Of a stretch of DNA of 33,181 nucleotides, positions 25,061-33,181 are shown piece by piece (the first letter of the stretch is position 1; each line of letters begins with the position of its first letter). The DNA is taken from NCBI GenBank assembly GCA_001825335.1, contig MHWA01000007.1:2369-35549 (forward strand), read 5' to 3'. Origin of the DNA: Candidatus Zambryskibacteria bacterium RIFCSPLOWO2_01_FULL_35_19 (GTDB lineage Bacteria; Patescibacteriota; Minisyncoccia; Phycocordibacterales; WO2-35-19). The notes under the pieces are model-generated. The model worked only from the letters and a program-made list of their open reading frames with translations, was not told the DNA's origin and did not search any database. The translations under genes and the position numbers were made by a program.

Positions 25061-25271
25061 AAGAAAGGGTCTGTTTTTCTATTGTTGCGAATCTGATAGG
25101 AGTAAAAGAGTTTTTTGGAGCATCTTCAAAATATAATTCCAACGCCTCGGCCAGATTTTTCAGAGCTTCTTTTTTTGTTTTACCGAAACTAGAAACATCA
25201 GGAGAAATACACTGGGCGACATAGCCTTTGCCTTCTTTCCAAACAACATTTTGTAGAGTTATTTTTTTCAT
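25053..25271 (-). CDS. hicB: HicB-family antitoxin
   Basis: VVWKEGKGYVAQCISPDVSSFGKTKKEALKNLAEALELYFED; overlaps hicA. Confidence 0.88.
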   Translation of the reverse strand: MKKITLQNVVWKEGKGYVAQCISPDVSSFGKTKKEALKNLAEALELYFEDAPKNSFTPIRFATIEKQTLSYA

Positions 25272-25290
25272 AATTCTATTATAGCAAATT

Positions 25291-26340
25291 TTATATTTCT
25301 TTCAATTTGACCCGAATCTCTTTTAGAATTTCTGCAGAAAGTTTCTTGTCTTCTTTGAGGACTTGGCGAGCGGCATCATAACCGCGAGCGAGCGAAGTAT
25401 CTCCATATTTATATGAAGCACCTGATTTTGAAATGATGCCAAATTTTTCCCCGAGAGCCAATATTTCTCCCTCTTTAGATATGCCTTCATTATACATCAG
25501 GTCAAATTCGGTTTGTTTGAAGGGAGCGGCTACTTTGTTTTTGACTACTTTTACTCTAACTCTACCGCCCATCACTTCTTCACCCTTTTTTATTTGAGCA
25601 ATTCTTCTTATATCTAATCTAACGGAAGTGTAAAATTTCAAAGCTTTGCCTCCGGGAGTAGTTTCTGGATTGCCAAACATCACACCGATTTGCATCCTGA
25701 TTTGGTTTATAAATATAACAACAGTCTTTGATCTGGCAACAATGGCGGTTAGTTTGCGTAAAGCTTGAGACATAAGGCGAGCTTGTTTACCGACGTGGTA
25801 AGCTCCCATGTCTCCCTCTATTTCATCTTTGGGGGTGAGGGCGGCTACAGAATCAACGACAATTACATCTATTTTGCCAGAACGAACCAGAGAATCTACT
25901 ATTTCAAGAGCTTGCTCGCCATTGTCGGGCTGGGAAATTAAAAGATTTTCTATCTTTACTCCCAATCTTTGAGAATATTCTGGATCCATAGCATGTTCGG
26001 CATCTATGAAAGCGCAAATGCCACCCATCTTTTGAGCTTCAGCAACAATATGTAAAGACAAAGTAGTTTTACCACTTGATTCTGGACCAAATATTTCTAT
26101 GATTCTTCCTCTGGGTACTCCACCGACTCCGAGAGCATTGTCCAATCCGATTGAACCAGTGGGGATAGCATTTACATCTACGTGAGGTTTGTCGCCAAGC
26201 ATCATAATGGAGTCGTCTCCAAATTTGATTTTAATATCTCTTATTGTGTCCAGCACATCATTTTTGTCTTTTGGGGATGCTTCTCCACCCAAGGCGGATT
26301 TTTTGGGCTCATTCTTTTTTGCAGTATTTTTTTTTGCCAT
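25291..26340 (-). CDS. recA: Recombinase RecA
   Basis: [78 protein letters not shown]. Confidence 0.98.
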   Translation of the reverse strand: MAKKNTAKKNEPKKSALGGEASPKDKNDVLDTIRDIKIKFGDDSIMMLGDKPHVDVNAIPTGSIGLDNALGVGGVPRGRIIEIFGPESSGKTTLSLHIVAEAQKMGGICAFIDAEHAMDPEYSQRLGVKIENLLISQPDNGEQALEIVDSLVRSGKIDVIVVDSVAALTPKDEIEGDMGAYHVGKQARLMSQALRKLTAIVARSKTVVIFINQIRMQIGVMFGNPETTPGGKALKFYTSVRLDIRRIAQIKKGEEVMGGRVRVKVVKNKVAAPFKQTEFDLMYNEGISKEGEILALGEKFGIISKSGASYKYGDTSLARGYDAARQVLKEDKKLSAEILKEIRVKLKEI

Positions 26341-26374
26341 AATTTTGTTTTTTACCCCGAGTTTTGTCGAGGGG

Positions 26375-26755
26375 TTAAATTTCTTTGGTTGTAGTACTTT
26401 GTTTGTAATATACTTTTAAAGTCTTAAGTGTTTCCTTTTTAAAACGGTCTTTGGCTCTGATTTCTATTATATTAGACCCGGGGGAAAGCAGCAATTTTTC
26501 TTCAAATAATCCTTCCATATCAACAAATATTGGTTTTGAATTTAAACTCAAGAAGGCAATGTTTTTGGCCCTGCCTTTTATTGTCAGAAGGTTTTCTTTA
26601 GTTTCTGTGTTTTGACTTGGACTGTATATTTCTATCATTGGTCCGATGATTAAATTTCTGGCATTAAATACTCCATATGATAAAAGTAGAATGACAGAGA
26701 ATATAATTATAAAACGTCTTATATTAAAACCTTTTTCAAATTTATAGTTGTTCAT
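26375..26755 (-). CDS. Membrane-anchored protein with Ig-like (glucodextranase-type) domain
   Basis: N-terminal [70 protein letters not shown]. Confidence 0.65.
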   Translation of the reverse strand: MNNYKFEKGFNIRRFIIIFSVILLLSYGVFNARNLIIGPMIEIYSPSQNTETKENLLTIKGRAKNIAFLSLNSKPIFVDMEGLFEEKLLLSPGSNIIEIRAKDRFKKETLKTLKVYYKQSTTTKEI

Positions 26756-28922
26756 CTTCTTGTTCTGTTTCTTCTATTTCTCCAAATCTATCGTCTGTTT
26801 TTATAAGGACTTCTCTTGGTTTTGCTCCGTCGCCCTCGCTGACTACTCCTTTTTCTTCCAAAATATCTATTAGTCTAGCTGCTCTAGCATAACCAATTCG
26901 CAATTTTCTTTGTAGATATGAAGTAGAAGCTTTGTTTGCTTTTACGACTATTTCTTTAGCTTCTTCATATAAATCATCTTCTGCTTCATCTCCCGCCATT
27001 GAATCAAAGATGACATTTTTAGTATGGTCGGCTTCCATATCTATCTCGGTTGAAGGTTCTTCTTCTGTATTTTTAATAAAGTAATCTACTACTTTTTTCA
27101 CTTCTCCTTCCGATATAAAAGCTGATTGAAGTCTGATTGGTTTAGACATTTCTCCAGAGGTGTAAAGCATATCTCCAGCTCCTAACAATTTTTCTGCTCC
27201 AGCAGTATCTAAAATGGTTCTTGAATCAAATTGAGAGGCTACTTGAAGGGCAATACGAGCAGGGATGTTTGCTTTGATTAGTCCGGTAATGATATTTACA
27301 CTCGGTCTTTGAGTAGAAAGTATGAGGTGGATACCTACCGCTCTACTCATTTGAGCCAAACGGATAACAGCTGCTTCAAGTTCTCTTGGATAAGCTTGCA
27401 TAATATCAGCCAACTCGTCTATCACTATCACTATATAGGGCATCAGGTCTGGCACTTCTCCTTCTTTGGTTTTTTTAAATGCTTCTACTGCGGGAGACAA
27501 AATATTTTTATGATAAGACTCAATATCTCTCACTTTGCTTGTTTCTAATATATCGTATCTTCTGTCCATTTCTTTGGCCGCCCATTTAAGTGACATAATG
27601 ACTTTCTTGGCATTGGTAATGACTGGAGTTAAGAGGTGGGGGATTTTGTTATATTGAGTTAATTCAACTCTCTTTGGGTCAATCATTATAAATTTCAGAT
27701 TTTCTGGTGAATTACGGAAGAGTAGAGAATTAATAATAGTGTGAATTGTCACTGATTTACCGCTACCGGTTGCTCCAGCAATAAGTAGATGAGGCATTTT
27801 GGCCAAATTAGCAAAAACAGAATTTCCAGAAATACTTTTACCCAAAGCTAAAGTTAAAGCTTTCCCAGCATTAGTGTATTCAGGTTGAGACAAGAGGGAC
27901 CCAAGTCCGACCATAGTTTTGACGGTGTTTGGTATTTCTATACCAACCAAAGATTTGCCGGGGATAGGAGCTTCTATACGCACTGGATGAGCGGCTAGAG
28001 CCAATTCCAGATTGTTTTGAAGACCCAATATTCTTGAAAGTTTGACTCCTTCAGCTGGCTTCAACGCATATCTGGTGACGGATGGGCCTATAGATATTTC
28101 ATCCATATCAACAATGATGCCAAAATTTTGCATTGTTCTTTTAATGATATTTGAGTTTGCTTTTATGTCTCCAACTTCTGGCTTACCTTTATCTCTTTCT
28201 AATAAAGATATCGGAGGGGGATTAAATTCTTTAAAGGAAATAATATTTTTACGAACATCAAACTCTCTACCATCTTCTGGTTGTGGCTCATTCTTTTTGG
28301 CCAACATTATAGGAGAAGCTTTTATTTTGGAATTATCTTTATCTGATTCGGTGTTGTCCGACACTTTTATCTTCTTCTCCTCCTCTTCCTCTCCTTCGAT
28401 TTTTTTCTTTTTAAATGTATCTAAAATAGTAGAAAAATTTATAGCTGTATCAAAAATAATCATCACTCCGATGATGGCAAGAGCTCCAAGGATTACAGAA
28501 GTTACATATACATCAAAAAATTTTACTAAGGGTCTATGAAGGACGTCTCCAACTACGCCCCCTTTGTTTATAAAAGTTAAATCAAGCAAAGCCAAAGAAG
28601 AAAGGAAAAATAAAGCAGAGCCGATAACCTTGGTAGTGCCAAATGAATGTTTAATAGATTTTGCAAAAGAGATGGATAGCAATATAGAAAGTGTTGGTAG
28701 CAAAAAGTATCCCAATCCAAACAAAATTTTCAAGATGTCATAAGTTTTGTTTCCGACACCGCCAGCCATCTCTAGTGGAGCCAATATAAAGATAATAAAT
28801 AAGACGAAAAATGATACTGCAAATATCCAAGACATAGTGTCTTCTTGCAATCTATTAGGTTCAGAATTGATGCTACCTTTCTTTTTAGTATATTTTCTTG
28901 TCATACCTAAATATAATAACAT
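26742..28922 (-). CDS. ftsK: FtsK/SpoIIIE-family DNA translocase
   Basis: 4 TM N-terminus; MPHLLIAGATGSGKSVTIHTIINSLLFR, IDELADIMQ, STQRPSVNIITGLIKANIPARIALQVAS, C-terminal gamma-type wHTH. Confidence 0.96.
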   Translation of the reverse strand: MLLYLGMTRKYTKKKGSINSEPNRLQEDTMSWIFAVSFFVLFIIFILAPLEMAGGVGNKTYDILKILFGLGYFLLPTLSILLSISFAKSIKHSFGTTKVIGSALFFLSSLALLDLTFINKGGVVGDVLHRPLVKFFDVYVTSVILGALAIIGVMIIFDTAINFSTILDTFKKKKIEGEEEEEKKIKVSDNTESDKDNSKIKASPIMLAKKNEPQPEDGREFDVRKNIISFKEFNPPPISLLERDKGKPEVGDIKANSNIIKRTMQNFGIIVDMDEISIGPSVTRYALKPAEGVKLSRILGLQNNLELALAAHPVRIEAPIPGKSLVGIEIPNTVKTMVGLGSLLSQPEYTNAGKALTLALGKSISGNSVFANLAKMPHLLIAGATGSGKSVTIHTIINSLLFRNSPENLKFIMIDPKRVELTQYNKIPHLLTPVITNAKKVIMSLKWAAKEMDRRYDILETSKVRDIESYHKNILSPAVEAFKKTKEGEVPDLMPYIVIVIDELADIMQAYPRELEAAVIRLAQMSRAVGIHLILSTQRPSVNIITGLIKANIPARIALQVASQFDSRTILDTAGAEKLLGAGDMLYTSGEMSKPIRLQSAFISEGEVKKVVDYFIKNTEEEPSTEIDMEADHTKNVIFDSMAGDEAEDDLYEEAKEIVVKANKASTSYLQRKLRIGYARAARLIDILEEKGVVSEGDGAKPREVLIKTDDRFGEIEETEQEDEQL

Positions 28923-29035
28923 AATTTTTTACTGACTTATTTTAGACAGGGGATTTTGATATTTTTTATTTGTTTAGCTTGACTTACCATAAAAGACAGA
29001 ATATCCTTAGTTTATTAAAGTCATAATTTAACATA

Positions 29036-29064
29036 TTGACAATTTTAGTCCGATAAGATACAAT
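29036..29064 (+). promoter_or_regulatory. Sigma70-type promoter upstream of HTH protein
   Basis: TTGACA (29036-29041)-17 nt-TACAAT (29059-29064). Confidence 0.75.
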
Positions 29065-29142
29065 ATAAAGAACATATAAAATATATAAGACAAAATAAGC
29101 TTTAAGAGACTGTCCTATATATTAAAAATATATGATAAAAAT

Positions 29143-29841
29143 ATGGATGAAATAATTCTAAAAAACACTGATTTTAACAATATATACAACAAATCTTACC
29201 GATTGGCAGCTGCTGTTTTTATGATTTCTAATGTTATGGAACAAAGTGGGGAATTAGAGACAAAAATAAAAAAGTTGTCTCTTGAGCTTGTCTCTATGTC
29301 TGTCAATTTAAAAGACATCAATTTCTATGATGCCAAAAAATTAATATCTGATATTGAAAAAAATTCTCTAGAACTTATATCTATGTTAGACATTGCCAGC
29401 ATCTCTGGTTTAGTCTCAAAAATGAACAGTAGTATTTTGAAAGAAGAATTTCAAGCTTTTATTTTGGAACTTAGTAAGTTTTCTGAAAAATTTGAAAATA
29501 ATAAAAACACCTCTGTGAAAAGTATTTTCGGTGAAGCTAGTATTTCAAATGTAAACAATAATTTACAAAAATCCACATCTTCATTTCAACCTAAACTAAA
29601 CGGAGGATATGTGAATGAAAATAAACTTCAAAATAATACTAACGGACACAAAAGGAAAGATATGAGAAAGAATATGATTCTAGATTTTATTAAAGGACAT
29701 AAAGATGTCAATATAAAAGACATTGTTCCAAACATCACTGGTTGTAGCGAAAAGACCATTCAGAGAGAACTTATAGCTCTTATAAAAGAAGGTAAAATAA
29801 AGAAGACAGGAGAGAGGAGATGGAGTAAATACTCTATATAA
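29143..29841 (+). CDS. Putative regulator with C-terminal winged HTH
   Basis: MILDFIKGHKDVNIKDIVPNITGCSEKTIQRELIALIKEGKIKKTGERRWSKYSI. Confidence 0.75.
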   Translation: MDEIILKNTDFNNIYNKSYRLAAAVFMISNVMEQSGELETKIKKLSLELVSMSVNLKDINFYDAKKLISDIEKNSLELISMLDIASISGLVSKMNSSILKEEFQAFILELSKFSEKFENNKNTSVKSIFGEASISNVNNNLQKSTSSFQPKLNGGYVNENKLQNNTNGHKRKDMRKNMILDFIKGHKDVNIKDIVPNITGCSEKTIQRELIALIKEGKIKKTGERRWSKYSI

Positions 29842-30286
29842 TATAAGCAAAATTAACAAGGGTAAATGTTTTTTATCTCAGAGGACAAACCTTGAATATT
29901 TTGCTCTAAAGGGTTGTTCTTAATTCTTTCTCAATTTCTTGCTTTCATCCTCAAAATATGCAATACTTAATATTAACTGCTTTATCCACACCTTGCTTTG
30001 CAAGTGTTGAATGAAAGCGGTAAAATTTTTGTGTTACTAAATTTATAGTTTCTTGTCGATTACAGAAATTATAAAATTAGTTAAAATTGTTATTTATTTC
30101 AACAAGCAAAGATTAAAATAAAAATTTATTTTTATTTTGTCAGAGTGTAGTTGAAACAAATATTATTAGTTTATTAATTATTAGTTTAAGAAAGTCCTTT
30201 ATCTCAAAAATAAAAGACTCACTTAATATAACTATCCACAAACTTCAAAAAATTAAAATAAACGAAGTTTTAGATAGATTCAAATT

Positions 30287-32242
30287 ATGTTTAATTCAAA
30301 AAAAATGTTCGCGACAGCTGTAGCTTTCACAATGGTTTTGAGTTTGGTAGCAGTTCCTGCTTCAGCTCAAACTACTGCTGAACTTACAGCTCAAATCAAT
30401 AGCTTACTTGCTATGATCGCTCAACTTCAAGCACAAATCGCTGGTAGTGGTTCTGCTTCTGCGGGAACAGCTGTTCAATACAACACTGATCTCACTGTAG
30501 GAAGCACTGGCGCTGATGTTACTTCTCTTCAACAGTTCTTAGTTGGAAAAGGTTTCCTTCAAATGCCAGCTGGTGTATCTTATGGTTACTTTGGCCCTTT
30601 GACTAAAGCAGCTGTAGCTAGTTATCAAGCTTCAGTTGGAATCACTCCAGCTGTTGGTTACTTTGGTCCTATAACTAGAGCCAATGTTAATGCCTTGAAT
30701 GTTTCAACTGGTGGCACAACTGGTGGAACCACAACAGGTGGTGGTATAACTACTCCTGGAGTAGAAGGTACACTCACAGTCACAACAAACAGCTCTGGAT
30801 TGGTATCTACAGTATATGAAGGTGACTCAATGGCACCTATATACGGAATTAATGTTGAAGCTAAAACTTCTGACATTGCTATCCAAAGAGTTAAAGTTAA
30901 CCTTGGAACTAATAGCAAGATATACACCAAAGGTTACTCTAGAATGTATGTGACTGTTGATGGCAACACTCTTGCTTCAGTTGATCTAAATTCTTCAACT
31001 GTTGTTAAAGAATCAAGCACCTACTACATAACTATCACTGGTTTTAATCTAGTTGTTCCTAAGGATTCTAAAAAGCAGATTGTGTTGAAAGCTGATGTTA
31101 TGTCATCAATTGACTCTACTGACAGAACCACTTTATCTAATATCAATCTAGCAGTTCCTGCTAACGGTATTAGAGGTATAGATGGTGCTGGTATTGACCA
31201 ATATGGTCCATCATCTGCTTTGTCAAACCGTTCAACATCCTTCAGTGCAGAATTAGCTGAAACTGCGACTTTGAAAGTTTCTCTAAACAGCTCTTCACCT
31301 AATAAGACTACTGTCGTGGCTGATGGCGGTTCAGCAGATGACGAGTTAGATAACTTAACTGTTTTGGTCTTCGATTTGAAGGCTGAAAAAGATGATGTTC
31401 TTCTTACAGACTTTATTCTTGATATAGCGGCAACAGGTGCTGGAGGTGCAACAGCTTCAACTTCTGTTACTCTTCTTGAAGGTTCAACAGAACTTGATAC
31501 TACAAGTGCAACAACACGTTACGCTACATTCAGTAATATCGACTTCTTAATTCCAAAAAACACCACAAAGACTTTGACTGTTAAAGTTGATATTAGAAGT
31601 GCAAACTCTACAATTCAAAACTTTATAGCCACCGCTTCTTCAACTGGTATGACAGCTGAGAATAGCTTAGGTGATACCGTTACAATTGGTACTTATCTAA
31701 CAGGTTCAGCTACTGGTTACCAAATTGGTGTTAGAAACGCTGGCGCTGAAGTTACTTTGGTCTCCAAGAGTATTACTACATCTGGTGTTGCTCAAACAAA
31801 CGGCACACCTGTATCAACATCTACTTTAGCCGCAACCTTCAATGTTAAGGTTAAAGCTGTTGGTAGTGATGTGATCTTGGGTACTGTCGCTTCTGCAACT
31901 CCTGTATTCGGTAAAACTGGCGCTACAAACAGCTTTGTATTGTATGATGGCGGTATTGCAAGTAGTGTAAATAACGCTACTTCAACCTCATTCACAATCC
32001 CAAGTAATTGTAGTACTTCAGGACTTACAAACGGTTGTACTTTGTCCGAAGGTGACTCAGTAACAATCCCAGTAACCTTCCAGATTCCTGGTAGAGATGC
32101 GACTGGATCTGCTGTAAGTAGTGGACTTTACTCGGTTGGTCTTGAAAAGATTAACTGGAGCAACTCAAGTGGTACTCTTCAGTCTTCAACCTTTATGGCT
32201 GGAGAAGTTGACTGGAGAACATCTGATGTAAGCTTCCCTTAA
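30287..32242 (+). CDS. Secreted peptidoglycan-binding-domain surface protein (S-layer-like)
   Basis: Signal peptide (..VLSLVAVPASAQ), PGB_1-like GSTGADVTSLQQFLVGKGFL..GYFGPLTKAAVASYQASVGI, G/T-rich linker, beta-rich repeats. Confidence 0.85.
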   Translation: MFNSKKMFATAVAFTMVLSLVAVPASAQTTAELTAQINSLLAMIAQLQAQIAGSGSASAGTAVQYNTDLTVGSTGADVTSLQQFLVGKGFLQMPAGVSYGYFGPLTKAAVASYQASVGITPAVGYFGPITRANVNALNVSTGGTTGGTTTGGGITTPGVEGTLTVTTNSSGLVSTVYEGDSMAPIYGINVEAKTSDIAIQRVKVNLGTNSKIYTKGYSRMYVTVDGNTLASVDLNSSTVVKESSTYYITITGFNLVVPKDSKKQIVLKADVMSSIDSTDRTTLSNINLAVPANGIRGIDGAGIDQYGPSSALSNRSTSFSAELAETATLKVSLNSSSPNKTTVVADGGSADDELDNLTVLVFDLKAEKDDVLLTDFILDIAATGAGGATASTSVTLLEGSTELDTTSATTRYATFSNIDFLIPKNTTKTLTVKVDIRSANSTIQNFIATASSTGMTAENSLGDTVTIGTYLTGSATGYQIGVRNAGAEVTLVSKSITTSGVAQTNGTPVSTSTLAATFNVKVKAVGSDVILGTVASATPVFGKTGATNSFVLYDGGIASSVNNATSTSFTIPSNCSTSGLTNGCTLSEGDSVTIPVTFQIPGRDATGSAVSSGLYSVGLEKINWSNSSGTLQSSTFMAGEVDWRTSDVSFP

Positions 32243-32304
32243 GTTAAATTTAGTCTCTTGTGAACCCTATGTTTTACCGAAAGGTTTAACATAAGGATGA
32301 CTAA

Positions 32305-32333
32305 CAAAAAACCACTCTCGGGTGGTTTTTTGT
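32305..32333 (+). terminator. Rho-independent terminator of the surface protein gene
   Basis: aaaaaaccac-tctcgg-gtggtttttt. Confidence 0.88.
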
Positions 32334-32369
32334 TTAGTGGTTTTGTTTTTTATTTATAACTATTTAAAA

Positions 32370-32462
32370 AACCTCACCCAATCTAGAGTTTGATATAATG
32401 TAAAGAATGTCTGCCCCTCTCCTTAATTAAGGAGAGGGCTACACGAAGTGAGGGGTGAGGTT
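32370..32462. repeat. REP-like element copy 2 with nested palindromes
   Basis: Outer AACCTCACCC (32370-32379)/GGGGTGAGGTT (32452-32462); inner perfect 24-nt palindrome CCCTCTCCTTAATTAAGGAGAGGG (32415-32438). Confidence 0.85.
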
Positions 32463-32479
32463 ATTAAAAGCAAAATAAA

Positions 32480-32660
32480 ATGGTTAAAATTTACAATTTA
32501 GTAAAATTTAAAGAAAGAAGAAGAGAATTGCGTAAAAAAGCAACTAGTGAGAGATAAATATTTTACCAAGCTTGATTTTAAAATTCTAAGATTTACGAAT
32601 AATGAAATTAAGAATGATATAGATAAAGTAATAGAGAAAATAAAAAGTATAGTATTTTAA
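32480..32660 (+). pseudogene. DUF559-type endonuclease remnant with internal deletion/frameshift
   Basis: Frame 1 MVKIYNLVKFKERRRELRKKATSER* (32480-32557) resembles the DUF559 N-terminus; overlapping frame DKYFTKLDFKILRFTNNEIKNDIDKVIEKIKSIVF* (32553-32660) resembles its C-terminus; catalytic middle missing. Confidence 0.7.
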
Positions 32661-32685
32661 TTATCCCCACCCATTTTACTCTCCA

Positions 32686-32708
32686 CTACCAAGGACTCTC
32701 CTTGGTAG
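32686..32708. repeat. REP-like palindrome 1 upstream of RAYT
   Basis: CTACCAAGGA-CTC-TCCTTGGTAG. Confidence 0.9.
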
Positions 32709-32747
32709 TATCTAGCTAATTTGATATATTTATCCCCATAAAAATAC

Positions 32748-32769
32748 CTACCAAGGAGAGTCCTTGGTA
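32748..32769. repeat. REP-like palindrome 2, in inverted orientation to palindrome 1
   Basis: CTACCAAGGA-GAG-TCCTTGGTA; reverse complement of 32686-32708 minus one terminal base. Confidence 0.9.
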
Positions 32770-32779
32770 TAATTTAAAG

Positions 32780-33181
32780 ATGGAAAGAAAAGTGAGTTTT
32801 GCACCAGGTGAATATTTTCATATATATAATCGAGGCACCGAGAAAATAAAAATTTTTAATAATACAAACGATTACCAAAGATTTTTAGAATCTTTGTATT
32901 TATTTAATTCTACAAAAAGGATAGTTTTGCGTTCCATAAGCAAGAAAAAAAGATTTAATTATGACCGTGAAGATACTCTGGTTGACATAGGAGCATATTG
33001 CTTGATGCCAAATCATTTTCATTTATTAATAAGAACTAAAGATGAATTTTCGGTCAGTAATTTTATGAAAAAATTATTAACAGCTTATTCTATGTATTTT
33101 AATAAAAAATATAATAGAAGTGGAGTATTGTTTCAAGGACCATTTAAAGCCCAACATGTTACCAGAGACGAATACTTAAAA
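32780..33181 (+). CDS. REP-associated tyrosine transposase (RAYT, Y1_Tnp/HUH), partial at window edge; missed by the ORF track
   Basis: My translation: MERKVSFAPGEYFHIYNRGTEKIKIFNNTNDYQRFLESLYLFN...VDIGAYCLMPNHFHLLIRTKDEFSVSNFMKKLLTAYSMYFNKKYNRSGVLFQGPFKAQHVTRDEYLK; HUH motif HFH and YSMYFNKKY. Confidence 0.95.
   Translation, partial: MERKVSFAPGEYFHIYNRGTEKIKIFNNTNDYQRFLESLYLFNSTKRIVLRSISKKKRFNYDREDTLVDIGAYCLMPNHFHLLIRTKDEFSVSNFMKKLLTAYSMYFNKKYNRSGVLFQGPFKAQHVTRDEYLK

Noticed and set aside
23863-25400. Shared word gcggcatca between the post-MTase palindrome and the recA coding region
   Set aside because: Only 9 nt, in an ordinary RecA coding context; likely coincidence.
26182-26419. Plus-strand ORFs antisense to the recA N-terminus
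   Set aside because: Overlap a confident recA CDS; F-rich translations of complementary strand.
28042-28539. 165-aa plus-strand ORF inside ftsK
   Set aside because: Antisense to a confident FtsK coding region; no family resemblance.
29980-30240. Intergenic region as chromosomal oriC
   Set aside because: Only one perfect and one near DnaA box, no dnaA/dnaN nearby; insufficient without whole-genome skew.
1-33181. CRISPR array or cas genes
   Set aside because: No regularly spaced direct repeats and no Cas-like proteins; repeats found are palindromic singles or pairs.

Overview
AT-rich bacterial window whose gene content and style (type IV pilus PilM/N/O cluster, split MetRS/tRNA-binding domain, compact operons, few Shine-Dalgarno-like leaders) suggest a Patescibacteria/CPR (Parcubacteria-like) chromosome; that lineage call is inference. 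Housekeeping genes: ruvX, pilM/N/O-like, RluA-family pseudouridine synthase, ileS, recO, glyS, AI-2E/PerM-family, metG, tatD-family, rpsF-ssb-rpsR, efp, recA, ftsK/spoIIIE, plus four tRNAs. Accessory content: NADAR, MazF/PemK, RHH/RelE and HicBA modules, a type II R-M cassette with two methyltransferases, a solitary GIY-YIG gene, a DUF559 remnant, and a RAYT-type (HUH/Y1) transposase that runs off the right edge. Most interesting signals: (1) an apparently catalytically intact histidine-phosphatase domain inserted in IleRS; (2) a ~75-nt hairpin element present twice 688 nt apart, once in-frame inside tatD and once as its terminator, with a conserved loop and partly covarying stem; (3) small nuclease/transposase genes (GIY-YIG, DUF559 remnant, RAYT) each next to a different palindromic repeat; (4) -10 boxes placed 6-8 nt before many start codons, suggesting widespread leaderless transcription.
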